DNA of 41,960 bases, taken from a virus. This document shows, in pieces, positions 6,627 to 13,530 of the stretch. A program made the translations under genes and the position numbers. The notes below the pieces were generated by a model that was not told where the DNA came from, searched no databases, and worked only from the letters and a program-made list of their open reading frames with translations. Position 1 is the stretch's first letter. Every line of letters begins with the position of its first letter. The stretch lies in the IMG/VR virus record IMGVR_UViG_3300046471_000251, positions 1 through 41,960 of that record. The stretch is one strand, 5' to 3'.

Positions 6627-6824
6627 ATGAAGACCGTAACCCTTGGGGAGTACCTGGCATTGCACGGCACCCAGAGCGATCTCGCCAAGGCTCTGGGTGT
6701 TCAGCAAAGCGCCGTCTCCCAGATGCATCGTTCAAATCGGACCATCACCATCACATTGATGGACGACGGCTCCCTTGAAGCCAATGAAATTCGACCAATT
6801 CCGGCGCGCAAATCCGCCGCCTAA
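6627..6824 (+). CDS. cro: Lambda-Cro family repressor
   Basis: A 65-residue protein starting at the ATG at 6627, with GGAGA 6 bases upstream; an in-frame ATG at 6591 lies inside an operator and the PR -10, so it is rejected. The sequence aligns along its length with lambda Cro (66 residues): a short beta strand (KTVTLGEYLALHG), a helix-turn-helix (QSDLAKALGVQQSAVSQMHR), two beta strands (TITITLMDDGSLEANEIRPI) and a basic tail. It should bind the same operators as CI and turn down PRM during lytic growth. First gene of the PR operon. Confidence 0.95.
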   Translation: MKTVTLGEYLALHGTQSDLAKALGVQQSAVSQMHRSNRTITITLMDDGSLEANEIRPIPARKSAA

Positions 6825-6854
6825 CCCACTTCCCATAACGCAAGGAGCAACACC

Positions 6855-7067
6855 ATGACCGAAGAGCCACGCATTCCCGAAGAGCCACGACTAAACGAAA
6901 AACACGTCAACCAGATCAAGGTTTTGCTGGATGACAAATACGAAGGGCTTTTGGACTACGCCGCCCAGATTCACGGCACGAAGAAGTCAGTCCTGGCCCG
7001 CGAAGTTTTGAAGTCCTGGCTTCTTGATCTTGTTGGCAAGTCTATCCGCGACGACCGCGCAGCCTGA
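6855..7067 (+). CDS. Ribbon-helix-helix-like small DNA-binding protein in the cII position
   Basis: A 70-residue protein with AAGGAG before the ATG at 6855. After an acidic N-terminus, residues about 18-55 (HVNQIKVLLDDKYEGLL, then AAQIHGTKKSVLAREVLKSW) fit a strand-helix-helix layout typical of ribbon-helix-helix (Arc/CopG) proteins. It lies where lambda has cII, directly before three 11-base-spaced TAGGGAC repeats, which suggests a regulator acting on them. No sequence match to CII. The fold call is by eye. Confidence 0.65.
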   Translation: MTEEPRIPEEPRLNEKHVNQIKVLLDDKYEGLLDYAAQIHGTKKSVLAREVLKSWLLDLVGKSIRDDRAA

Positions 7068-7077
7068 AGTGAATCCG

Positions 7078-7106
7078 TAGGGACCCAGTAGGGACCTCAT
7101 AGGGAC
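7078..7106 (+). repeat. Three TAGGGAC heptamers at exact 11-base spacing
   Basis: TAGGGAC occurs at 7078-7084, 7089-7095 and 7100-7106, one helical turn apart, in the gap between two small genes and just before the ribosome binding site of the second. Such phasing is typical of a cooperative protein-binding site on one face of the DNA. Confidence 0.8.
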
Positions 7107-7116
7107 TGGAGGCGAT

Positions 7117-7311
7117 ATGCCAGAAGAAAAAGGCATGGAGCTTGGTGAGTTGCTTGATCCAGAGGAATTGAAATTGCTGGAAGCAGAGGCGGCGAAGCGG
7201 GGGATGACCCCGGTGGAACTGGCGAAGCTTGGAATCCAGCAAGAGCTGACCAGAAGGACAAGGCCAAGAGCCATGAGCGGGACGATTCAAGCGTTCCGTA
7301 AGAAAGACTGA
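7117..7311 (+). CDS. Small helical phage protein, 64 residues
   Basis: GGAGG lies 7 bases before the ATG at 7117. Residues 8-45 (LGELLDPEELKLLEAEAAKR, GMTPVELAKLGIQQEL) form two helices after a short strand, again compatible with a ribbon-helix-helix fold, followed by a basic tail (RRTRPRAM...FRKKD). It is located between the cII-position gene and the O-like gene; a bidirectional-looking terminator follows. Function unknown. Confidence 0.7.
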   Translation: MPEEKGMELGELLDPEELKLLEAEAAKRGMTPVELAKLGIQQELTRRTRPRAMSGTIQAFRKKD

Positions 7312-7335
7312 ACTGCCGAATTCCAGACACAAAAA

Positions 7336-7360
7336 AACCACCGGGCCTGGTGGTTCTTTT
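7336..7360 (+). terminator. Intrinsic terminator before the replication genes
   Basis: Stem AACCACC (7336-7342)/GGTGGTT (7349-7355) with a six-base loop, followed by CTTTT and preceded by an A run. It occupies the position of lambda tR1, so early rightward transcription may need antitermination or read-through to reach the replication genes. Confidence 0.8.
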
Positions 7361-7384
7361 AACAGCAATTCAACGAGACGAATC

Positions 7385-8224
7385 ATGACAAACATTACCC
7401 ACATACACAAGTCCCGAGGGTTCACCCGAATGGACAATCAGATTATGGATGGCCTGATGGCTATCGATCTGCCTGGGCGTGAGTTGAAGGTCGCGTTGTA
7501 CATCGCCAAAGCCACCATCAACTTCGAGGCCGGGGCAGTGCGCATCAAGGCTACCGACGTAGCCAAAGCGACGAACATTCACCCTGACGTTGCCTCCAAG
7601 GCTATCAGCCATCTTTTGAAGCGCCGCGTGATCCATCGTGAAGGTGGTTCGCGCGGTGATATCAGCATTTGCGACCCGAAAGAGTGGATGTATTTCGAAT
7701 GTCCGACTCGGACCATACGGTCTGACTCGGATGATATGAGCCGAGTCGTAAACTTCCCGAGTCAGACCAAAACTGACGACTCCCTTCTTTATACTAAGAA
7801 AGAACCCCTATTAACTCTTTCTTCGAAAGAGATTAATGAACCCCCTGTTGAAACTCCTCCGGTTGCCGCCGAGGCGAAGCCATCCCGCAAGACTCCGTTC
7901 GGCATGGTCCAGATGCGCGGCTCCAATCCGCACCAAGTCCCTGATCAACTGCTTGTCGACTGGCTGGCCCTGCGCAAGACCAAGCGCGCCACCGTCAGCG
8001 TGACCGTGTGGGACGCCCTGAACGCAGAACTGGCCAAGTGCGCTGCTCTTGGCATCACCGCCACAGACGCTATGACAGAGGCCTTATCGGCAGGCTGGCA
8101 GGGTTTCAAGGCCGACTGGATTGCTAATCGCCTCGCTCAAGCTGGCCGGTCCCAAGCAGCCGCGTCGTCCACCCCTGATTTCTACAGCACCACCTGGCGT
8201 ACCGACACGAGTAGTGACCTATGA
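7385..8224 (+). CDS. Phage replication initiator, lambda O type
   Basis: A 279-residue protein. Residues about 10-100 form a winged-helix domain of the phage replication protein O N-terminal family (GFTRMDNQIMDGLMAIDLPG, then IKATDVAKATNIHPDVASKA). A Pro/Ser-rich linker follows, and a C-terminal helical domain (residues about 165-265) probably contacts the P-like protein. The linker codes over a cluster of GACTCGG iterons (7705-7784), as lambda ori lies inside O. Its stop overlaps the next gene's ATG (ATGA). Role: bind the iterons and nucleate theta replication with host DnaB. Confidence 0.9.
   Translation: MTNITHIHKSRGFTRMDNQIMDGLMAIDLPGRELKVALYIAKATINFEAGAVRIKATDVAKATNIHPDVASKAISHLLKRRVIHREGGSRGDISICDPKEWMYFECPTRTIRSDSDDMSRVVNFPSQTKTDDSLLYTKKEPLLTLSSKEINEPPVETPPVAAEAKPSRKTPFGMVQMRGSNPHQVPDQLLVDWLALRKTKRATVSVTVWDALNAELAKCAALGITATDAMTEALSAGWQGFKADWIANRLAQAGRSQAAASSTPDFYSTTWRTDTSSDL
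7705..7784. repeat. Putative replication origin: GACTCGG iterons inside the O-like gene
   Basis: GACTCGG occurs at 7705-7711 and 7724-7730 on the plus strand and at 7741-7747 and 7757-7763 on the minus strand, with a fifth degenerate copy (GACTCCC) at 7778-7784. An AT-rich stretch follows at about 7785-7840, a likely unwinding element. The layout copies lambda ori. Confidence 0.8.
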
Positions 8225-8946
8225 AACGGGTCGTGCAGTTGACTCGTCAGGCTCAGGCTATGGTCGCAACCGGTGCGAACTCTGCGCCGGCTGTGCAGGC
8301 CCCGCTGGGCAATGTCGACGAATCCACTGGTGCCATCGTCGAGAAGATTTTCCGCCAGTTGCAGGCGATCTTCCCTGCATGGAGACAGGCATGGCCGGAT
8401 GAAGCCTCCAAGAACACTGCCATGCGCAGCTGGACGAAGGGTTTCATCGACGCCGGGCTCAACGACATCGATCAGGTCCGTTACGGCATCGAAGAATGCC
8501 GTCGCAGTGGATCGCCATTCGCCCCAAGCATCGGCCAGTTCATTGGCTGGTGCACACCTGGCCCTGAGCGCCTCGGCATGCCGTCCAGTGCGGCTGCGTG
8601 GATGGAAGCGCTCATGGCCGTGTACAGCCACGACGGGGTGAAGATCGCCGCAATCGCCACCGGTCTTTTCGATCTGCGCGCCGCCAAGCAGGAAGACAAA
8701 GGCCTTCGTCAGCGCTTCGATCACAACTACACGATCGTGATTCGCCGTGCCCAGGCAGGACAGCCACTCGACGGCAAGATCCTGACCGGTATCGGCCATG
8801 ACAGCCAGAAGACCGCACTCGAACTGGCCGATGAACTGGCCGAACAAGAAAACCAGAACCGTATCGCCAAGCAAGGCATTCCCGCTGACGGCAAGTCCGC
8901 GCGTGAGTTGCTGATGGCGAAATTCGGGAAGAGGGCAGCGCAATGA
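8221..8946 (+). CDS. Phage replication protein P type (helicase loader)
   Basis: A 241-residue protein that overlaps the O-like gene by four bases. Its middle part (VEKIFRQLQAIFPAWRQAWP, KGFIDAGLNDIDQVRYGIEE, SPFAPSIGQFIGWC) matches the phage replication protein P family, which delivers host DnaB helicase to the O-bound origin. The C-terminus is charged. Family length is about 230-250 residues, so it looks complete. The next gene's ATG overlaps its stop. Confidence 0.92.
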   Translation: MKRVVQLTRQAQAMVATGANSAPAVQAPLGNVDESTGAIVEKIFRQLQAIFPAWRQAWPDEASKNTAMRSWTKGFIDAGLNDIDQVRYGIEECRRSGSPFAPSIGQFIGWCTPGPERLGMPSSAAAWMEALMAVYSHDGVKIAAIATGLFDLRAAKQEDKGLRQRFDHNYTIVIRRAQAGQPLDGKILTGIGHDSQKTALELADELAEQENQNRIAKQGIPADGKSARELLMAKFGKRAAQ

Positions 8947-9128
8947 CCCCCGCCCAACAAACAACCGTCAACCAGCACAAGTCCGAAGGCTTCACCGTAA
9001 TCCTCGAAGCCCGGGAGATCGTTCGCCTGACCAAGGGAGCCGACAAGCGCCTGGTACTGCCTGACGGCAGCGTGAAGCGCGGCAATCACATGAATGGACG
9101 GAATTCGGTAACTCGGGGGTGTGTATGA
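8943..9128 (+). CDS. Small phage hypothetical protein, 61 residues
   Basis: Starts at 8943 within the stop of the P-like gene (ATGA). The visible text (KSEGFTVILEAREIVRLTKG, KRLVLPDGSVKRG) suggests a small beta-rich fold. It lacks membrane segments and known motifs. Its stop is overlapped by the next start. It belongs to the early operon between replication and nin-like genes. Confidence 0.75.
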   Translation: MTPAQQTTVNQHKSEGFTVILEAREIVRLTKGADKRLVLPDGSVKRGNHMNGRNSVTRGCV

Positions 9129-9376
9129 GTGACGGACTTGGCGTGACCACACAAACGACCGTCTTCCTTTCAGTCGACAAGCTGGTCAAGGAAATGGATG
9201 CCGAAGACATCGGCGGCTTCTGCAGTGCCGTGGCCGAGCGACTCGACAAAGAGTTCAGTCAGCGCGCCTCAGCAGCATTAGAGTTCGCCGGCGGCCTGTC
9301 TGAGACCGGCGCGCGCTTCCTCGCTGAGGTAGTCACCAGCTTCTTCCAGCGTCAACCACGGGAGCCTCGCCCATGA
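9125..9376 (+). CDS. Small phage hypothetical protein, 83 residues
   Basis: The ATG at 9125 overlaps the previous stop, with GGGGGT just upstream; an in-frame GTG two codons earlier is less well placed. The protein is helical and acidic (VDKLVKEMDAEDIGGFCSAV), with a short basic end. No family recognised. Confidence 0.7.
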   Translation: MSDGLGVTTQTTVFLSVDKLVKEMDAEDIGGFCSAVAERLDKEFSQRASAALEFAGGLSETGARFLAEVVTSFFQRQPREPRP

Positions 9377-9489
9377 AACTCCCCATCCTGATCATCACCG
9401 TTACCTTGCTATGCACTGCCGTCCAGATCACTCACCCGGGTGTAGCTGAGAAGCCTGTGCAGGTTTATTCGGGGGTTCTGTTCCGATGA
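9373..9489 (+). CDS. 38-residue membrane or exported peptide
   Basis: ATG at 9373 overlaps the upstream TGA, and GGAG lies 9 bases before it. MKLPILIITVTLLCTAVQ is a signal-like or transmembrane segment, followed by a polar tail ending GVLFR. Its TGA overlaps the next ATG (ATGA). The overlap at both ends supports it being translated. Function unknown. Confidence 0.6.
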   Translation: MKLPILIITVTLLCTAVQITHPGVAEKPVQVYSGVLFR

Positions 9490-9686
9490 ATGCTCATCCG
9501 AAATTACCGATGCTCAAGGCGTTCACCGAGTTCATGCGCCGGAAGCCGAAGTCGCTTGAAACCGCGTATGCGCGTGCGTTCGAAGCGGGCTGGCAGGCCT
9601 GCGATTCCCGTAGGAGCGAACAAGTGGAAAAAGCGGCCGAAAGCGCCGTGCCGCAAGGGGTTGACTGTAGGAGCGAACGATCATGA
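9486..9686 (+). CDS. Small phage hypothetical protein, 66 residues
   Basis: Starts in the stop of the previous gene and ends in the start of the next. Residues 10-40 are helical and basic (FTEFMRRKPKSLETAYARAF), followed by GWQACDSRRS. The string GTAGGAGCGAAC occurs twice (about 9609 and 9669); the second copy supplies the ribosome binding site of the next gene. No family recognised. Confidence 0.65.
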   Translation: MNAHPKLPMLKAFTEFMRRKPKSLETAYARAFEAGWQACDSRRSEQVEKAAESAVPQGVDCRSERS

Positions 9687-10174
9687 CCGACTACACAGAA
9701 TTGAAGCGGCTGGCTAAGGCTGCGACCCCGGGCGAATGGGAGTGCCGCGAAGCTGAAGGCATGGCCGCTATCTGTCACGAGCATGGATGGGTTGCGGATG
9801 ATTTTAGTGGGCAGGCGCTCATCGACACTCGCTACATGGCCGCCGCCAATCCTGCCGCAGTACTTGAACTGATCGCCGATCTTGAGGCAGAAAGGCAGCG
9901 TCGATGGGATGGCAATGAGATCAGCTCCCGCGAGCATGCCGAAGAAGTGCGAAAGCTCAAAGCCGAGAATGAACAGCTTCGCAGGTCGCTGGAGGATTGC
10001 TCCGATTCTCTGCACAGCGAAATGCTGCAGAAGTTCGGCGGCCAGTTGCCGGACGATATGCATCCCGTGACGCGCCGCGAATACGACCGCGACATGGCGG
10101 AGGTTGCTGGTTATCGCGCGGCCTTGAGGGGTGTCGACCCTGACCTCGACACCCCTGCGGAGGCGCAATCATGA
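9683..10174 (+). CDS. Ead/Ea22-like protein
   Basis: A 163-residue protein with AGGAG upstream. The N-terminal pattern LAKAATPGEW ... YMAAANPAAVLELIADLE is the signature of Ead/Ea22-like phage proteins. Residues about 70-120 form a coiled coil (EEVRKLKAENEQLRRSLED). Family members are early, non-essential accessory proteins of lambdoid phages with no agreed function. Overlaps both neighbours by four bases. Confidence 0.8.
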   Translation: MTDYTELKRLAKAATPGEWECREAEGMAAICHEHGWVADDFSGQALIDTRYMAAANPAAVLELIADLEAERQRRWDGNEISSREHAEEVRKLKAENEQLRRSLEDCSDSLHSEMLQKFGGQLPDDMHPVTRREYDRDMAEVAGYRAALRGVDPDLDTPAEAQS

Positions 10175-10260
10175 AAATGATCGTGATCCTTTATGCGCTT
10201 GACCTGCCGATAGAGCACGAACTGCGCACCTACCTTCGTCGTCGTTGGAGGATGCGCTAA
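10171..10260 (+). CDS. 29-residue peptide upstream of ninB
   Basis: ATG at 10171 sits in the previous stop with GGAGG 9 bases upstream; the frame MKMIVILYALDLPIEHEL ends in a basic tail and a TAA that shares a base with the ninB ATG. It is hydrophobic at the start. It may be a real small protein or a coupling leader for ninB. Confidence 0.45.
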   Translation: MKMIVILYALDLPIEHELRTYLRRRWRMR

Positions 10261-10727
10261 TGGGTGAAGTCATCCACAAGCCTCGCCACTTCTGGGCGGC
10301 TGGTTCTGCGCGAATCCGCGACGTCTTCAAGCTGGCCTACCTGTTCGCCTTTGAGCTGTCCGCCGCCACTGCCGTAGAAATCATTGTCCGCCCGGTCAAG
10401 AGCCGCCGCACCCTGGAACAGAACGCCAAGCTCTGGGCCATGTTGGGTGATATCTCCCGCCAGGTTGAATGGCCGGTGAACGGCGTCATGCAGCGCCTCG
10501 ATGCCGAGGACTGGAAATCGCTGATGACCGCTGCCGCCCGACAGGAAGTGCGCATGGCTGCCGGTATCGATGGCGGCGTCGTGATGCTCGGCGTCAGCAC
10601 CAAGCGCATGACCGTCCGCGAACTGGGCGACGTGATCGAGTGCATGTATGCGTTCGGCGTCGACAAAAACATCGTCTGGAGCGAGCCGAAAGGGCAGATG
10701 CCAGAGTCATGGGAGGCAGCAGCATGA
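10260..10727 (+). CDS. ninB: NinB recombination protein
   Basis: I place the start at the ATG at 10260 (TAATG junction, GGAGG upstream), giving 155 residues, close to lambda NinB (146). Typical text: VKSRRTLEQNAKLWAMLGDI, VEWPVNGVMQRLDAEDWK, and a C-terminal MYAFGVDKNIVWSEP. In lambda NinB (Orf) binds single-stranded DNA and SSB and can replace RecFOR in Red recombination. It lies in the nin-like region with ninG downstream. Confidence 0.92.
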   Translation: MGEVIHKPRHFWAAGSARIRDVFKLAYLFAFELSAATAVEIIVRPVKSRRTLEQNAKLWAMLGDISRQVEWPVNGVMQRLDAEDWKSLMTAAARQEVRMAAGIDGGVVMLGVSTKRMTVRELGDVIECMYAFGVDKNIVWSEPKGQMPESWEAAA

Positions 10728-11029
10728 GCCATCAGTTCAAAGCGGGCGATCTGGCGCTGATCATCAACTCCATTAAGCGCCCTGAGAATGTCGGAAGGTC
10801 ATGCGATCTGGTGGCATTCATGGTTCCCGGTGAGCGTCTGGAGTTCAATTTTGATGGCTTCAAAACTATCACCCATATAGGGGAGAGCCCGGCGTGGCTT
10901 GTAGCTGGGAATGACGTGGTGGGCAGTAACGGAAAATCAGGATTCGCGCTTGTGCGTCCCGCTAACTTGATGCCCCTGCGCGACAGCTTCGCTCCCGAGC
11001 AAGCCAAGTCCCGCGAGGTGACCGCATGA
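10724..11029 (+). CDS. Phage hypothetical protein, 101 residues
   Basis: ATG at 10724 overlaps the ninB stop. It begins MSHQFKAGDLALIINSIKRP and continues beta-rich, with a C-terminal FALVRPANLMPLRD. The start resembles small SH3-like barrels common in phage accessory genes (a GDLALI strand followed by a basic turn). No membrane part. A longer upstream in-frame extension within ninB is ignored because of the ATGA junction. Confidence 0.7.
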   Translation: MSHQFKAGDLALIINSIKRPENVGRSCDLVAFMVPGERLEFNFDGFKTITHIGESPAWLVAGNDVVGSNGKSGFALVRPANLMPLRDSFAPEQAKSREVTA

Positions 11030-11136
11030 AGACCCTCAAGGCCCTCATTCGGGTCGCCTCATGCTTCGCCGCAATGATGGAATACGCGGCGCTCGAACCA
11101 TCAACGGCCCAGTTCCAGATCGGAGGTGGACTGTGA
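11026..11136 (+). CDS. 36-residue peptide between the 101-residue gene and ninG
   Basis: ATG at 11026 lies in the preceding stop and the frame ends in a TGA that overlaps the ninG GTG. It begins MKTLKALIRVASCFAAMM, a weak amphipathic or membrane helix, and ends QFQIGGGL. Double overlap supports translation; no function known. Confidence 0.5.
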   Translation: MKTLKALIRVASCFAAMMEYAALEPSTAQFQIGGGL

Positions 11137-11744
11137 TCGGACAGGCAGCCAAGAAGTCGCCACCAGCACGCAAGAAGAAGACCTGCGCCAATCCCGTCTG
11201 CGATATCCAGTTCGTACCGGCGCAGCTCGGGCAAAAGGTCTGCGGCTGGGCATGCGGCCTGGCCATTGCCCCGGCGAATCAGGACAAGGCGCGCAAGGCC
11301 ATTGAGCAACGCGAGCGTAGCGAGATCCGGGTTCGCAAGGAGAAGCTGAAGTCGCGCGGTGACCACATGCGCGAAACCCAGCAGGCATTCAACGAGTTCA
11401 TTCGGTGGCGCGATCAGCTGGCCGGGCACCTATGCATTTCCAGCGGCAAGCCATTGGACTGGAGCGGCAACGCGGTCGATGCAGGGCATTACCGCAGCGT
11501 TGGCTCGGCTCCGCACCTCAGGTTCGACGAACGCAATTGTCACGCTCAGAGCAAGCAGGACAACCGGTTCCTGTCGGGCAATGCTGTGGATTACCGGATC
11601 GGCCTTATCGCGCGCATTGGTCTGGAAGCGGTCGACGCGCTGGAGTCGGATCAGTCAGTCCGCAAGTACACCATCGAGCAGCTGCAAGAGCTCAAAGCGC
11701 ATTACCGAGCATTGGTCAGAGAATTGAAGGGGAGAGCGGCATGA
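11133..11744 (+). CDS. ninG: NinG (Rap) recombination protein, with altered zinc ligands
   Basis: GTG start at 11133 with GGAGGT 7 bases upstream gives 203 residues; lambda NinG has 204. An N-terminal zinc ribbon has Cys18, Cys23, Cys37 and Cys41. The core holds DAGHYRSVGSAPHLRF and NRFLSGNAVDYR, the NinG hallmark. Family members usually have CxxC pairs before and after this core; here they read CISS (Cys101, Ser104) and SKQD (Ser140, Asp143). NinG/Rap is a Holliday-junction resolvase that helps Red recombination. Whether the substitutions affect metal binding cannot be told from sequence. Confidence 0.9.
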   Translation: MIGQAAKKSPPARKKKTCANPVCDIQFVPAQLGQKVCGWACGLAIAPANQDKARKAIEQRERSEIRVRKEKLKSRGDHMRETQQAFNEFIRWRDQLAGHLCISSGKPLDWSGNAVDAGHYRSVGSAPHLRFDERNCHAQSKQDNRFLSGNAVDYRIGLIARIGLEAVDALESDQSVRKYTIEQLQELKAHYRALVRELKGRAA

Positions 11745-12286
11745 CTTATCGAAATGTGGTTTCCGCAGTAGTCCGGGCTTTGGCCGCCGAGACGATCAAC
11801 AGCGCGGGCGGGTGTGACTTTGAGCCAAAGGTACAAGTCGCTAAGCAGAAGGGGGAGATAGTCGGCAAGGAGGCCGCCTTCCTCACTGATTGCTGGGTGT
11901 TCGGTCGGCTTCACAAATCTTTGTCACCGGCACACTGGCGCGCCTTGGTAGCGAAGTTCTCCACGCATACAGATCGCAAACATTCCGCGATCACCGAGCT
12001 GACCAAAGCTTTGCGCTCGCCCGCACCGGAGCGATTCCGTCATTGCGCAATCGTTACCTGGGCGTTGCCCAAACTACCAGGCGTGGAGGGCAAGCGGTCC
12101 ACAAATGTGCTCCCGGCTGGGTGGTACGAGATGGACAACTGGTCCAACGAGCCGCACCCGATCAAGACTCAAGAGCGGTGGCGCCGGGATATTCGTAAGG
12201 CGCTGGAGAAGGAGGTCGACAACGCATTGGTCGAGGCTCAGCACGTACTTGAAAATGAAGGCCTTCTGATGGCGGAATGTGCTTGA
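11741..12286 (+). CDS. Possible late-gene regulator after ninG
   Basis: ATG at 11741 overlaps the ninG stop; 181 residues. It contains FLTDCWVFGRLHKSLSPAHW, a helical segment resembling those in phage antiterminator or late-regulator proteins, then LPAGWYEMDNWSNEP and a charged helical C-terminus. The place (after ninG, before the terminator and the late operon) is where lambda has Q. I do not see a convincing Q-family match, so the regulatory role is inferred from position only. Confidence 0.55.
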   Translation: MTYRNVVSAVVRALAAETINSAGGCDFEPKVQVAKQKGEIVGKEAAFLTDCWVFGRLHKSLSPAHWRALVAKFSTHTDRKHSAITELTKALRSPAPERFRHCAIVTWALPKLPGVEGKRSTNVLPAGWYEMDNWSNEPHPIKTQERWRRDIRKALEKEVDNALVEAQHVLENEGLLMAECA

Positions 12287-12288
12287 CG

Positions 12289-12313
12289 GATACTGAGCCA
12301 TTGAGCCAGTATC
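12289..12313. repeat. GATACTG/CAGTATC inverted repeat
   Basis: Seven-base arms at 12289-12295 and 12307-12313 flank an 11-base spacer, just after the stop of the putative late regulator. It also contains the direct repeat TGAGCCA. It could be an operator or an RNA hairpin; there is no T tract. Confidence 0.4.
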
Positions 12314-12358
12314 TGCCCATCCTGTCATTCCTGCGCACTTAGGGGAATGACCCAAGAA

Positions 12359-12384
12359 GCCCGGCCTAACCGCCGGGCTTTTTT
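12359..12384 (+). terminator. Intrinsic terminator ending the early operon
   Basis: Stem GCCCGGC (12359-12365)/GCCGGGC (12372-12378), six-base loop, then TTTTTT. It separates early genes from the secreted moron. Confidence 0.9.
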
Positions 12385-12422
12385 GTGGGCGCAGGAAAAC
12401 TCAACCAACCGAGGAATGCCGT

Positions 12423-12722
12423 ATGCGGAAACTCACCATGTTCCTGGGCTTTGCGCTTGCCGCATGCCTGTCCTGCTTCTCCATGTCGGCACTGGCTCAG
12501 CCTGTCGCTTACGCCTACCGATCTGCTGTCGCTCTGGCCGAGTTGCCGGGTGTCGCGCTCCGGCGCATGGAACTGACCCTCGTCATGTGGCGAACGGGTA
12601 GCTCACCCTCTGAAGACTCCCTGAAAAGCAACCTGCGCGCATCCAGCAATCACTTCGTCATGGCATCGACCAAGCCCGAGCCCGACGGCATCGGCGTTGG
12701 CGCCGGATTGTCTTACTGCTGA
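12423..12722 (+). CDS. Secreted hypothetical protein, moron-like
   Basis: A 99-residue protein with GAGGA upstream. Residues 1-25 are a clear Sec signal peptide: MRKLTMFLGFALAAC, a hydrophobic core and an SALAQ cleavage site. The mature part (about 74 residues) has no recognised domain; it ends GVGAGLSYC with one Cys. It is flanked by intrinsic terminators on both sides, so it may be transcribed alone, as morons are. An envelope or secreted role in the lysogen is possible but not shown. Confidence 0.75.
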   Translation: MRKLTMFLGFALAACLSCFSMSALAQPVAYAYRSAVALAELPGVALRRMELTLVMWRTGSSPSEDSLKSNLRASSNHFVMASTKPEPDGIGVGAGLSYC

Positions 12723-12743
12723 ATACGCCTGGTAGCACTTGAA

Positions 12744-12771
12744 AAAGCCCGGACACGTTTCGGGCTTTTTT
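12744..12771 (+). terminator. Intrinsic terminator after the secreted moron
   Basis: Stem AAAGCCCG (12744-12751)/CGGGCTTT (12761-12768) with a nine-base loop, continuing into a T run. Confidence 0.88.
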
Positions 12772-12948
12772 GTATCTCAGAGGAAAGCCGCTACCCAGTG
12801 GATGCTTTCCCGGACGTACAGACGTTCCCCTTATTCAGCTCACCCACATCCATCGCCCCAAGCTGGAGGTGCTGGTGCAGCCGACTTGCTTTGAAGTGAC
12901 TGGGCCCAATTAGGGCCTCAACAGTTTCCTGCGTTGCTCCTGCGCTTT

Positions 12949-12972
12949 GCCCGTTTCCCTGCGGGCGTTTTT
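12949..12972 (+). terminator. Weak terminator or attenuator before the holin region
   Basis: A GCCCG/CGGGC stem (12949-12953, 12962-12966) is followed by GTTTTT, 17 bases before the next ATG. Bases 12772-12948 hold no gene I can support and may include the late promoter. Confidence 0.4.
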
Positions 12973-12988
12973 ATTCTTGGAATGCCCT

Positions 12989-13297
12989 ATGACCGACGTA
13001 TCCCGCATCGCAGACAGCACGGTGTTCAAAATCGTCGTGCCCGTCCTGCAGACCATCCTGTCTGCTGCTGCGATTGGTGCGTTCGTGTATGTCGTAGGCT
13101 CGCTCTCGACGCTCCAGACCACCCTGAACAGCTACCAGACCAGCCAGGCGCTTCTCTCTGCGCGAGTGGATTCGCTGGAGCGCTCCCGAGAGTCGAGTGA
13201 CAAGTTCATCGACACGCTGCGCACTTCCGACCAGAAACAGGATTACCGCATCGACTCGATCGCCGAAATCATCAAGTCGTTCGGGCGGCCTAAGTGA
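12989..13297 (+). CDS. Membrane-anchored coiled-coil protein of the first lysis cluster
   Basis: I use the ATG at 12989 (102 residues); a GTG/ATG further upstream lies within the attenuator hairpin. Residues about 14-36 (VVPVLQTILSAAAIGAFVYV) are a transmembrane segment. Residues about 45-95 are a coiled coil (ARVDSLERSRESSDKFIDTL). It overlaps a lipoprotein gene, and a holin follows. Topology suits an i-spanin-like or holin-accessory protein. A true Rz is present elsewhere, so the assignment stays open. Confidence 0.7.
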   Translation: MTDVSRIADSTVFKIVVPVLQTILSAAAIGAFVYVVGSLSTLQTTLNSYQTSQALLSARVDSLERSRESSDKFIDTLRTSDQKQDYRIDSIAEIIKSFGRPK

Positions 13298-13530
13298 GGT
13301 TCGCGCTGGTCCTGATGTTCATGCTGGCTGGTTGCGCCCCAAAGGATGTCGTCATCCCGCAGCCTCAGATCAAGAACACCACCGTCTACCGGTATACGTC
13401 CACATCCTGCGAATCCAGCAACAGCTCAGAACTGCGCCGCGTGACGAAGAGTCGTGACGAGTGGAGACGGTACGCTGAGCGAATAGAAAAACTCCTACCC
13501 CCGGACGCGACCCATGTCACTCATCCCTGA
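13294..13530 (+). CDS. Small lipoprotein of the first lysis cluster
   Basis: GTG start at 13294 overlapping the upstream stop. MRFALVLMFMLAGCAPK is a lipoprotein signal with lipobox LAGC (Cys14). The mature 65 residues start PKDVVIPQPQ and end with a charged helix and a Pro/His tail. Paired with a membrane-anchored coiled-coil protein and a holin, it could be an outer-membrane spanin-like partner. Its stop lies inside the holin gene. Confidence 0.65.
   Translation: MRFALVLMFMLAGCAPKDVVIPQPQIKNTTVYRYTSTSCESSNSSELRRVTKSRDEWRRYAERIEKLLPPDATHVTHP

Noticed and set aside
8182-8964. Long minus-strand frame opposite the P-like gene
   Set aside because: A shadow of the helicase-loader gene, which has clear family features and overlaps in the early operon.
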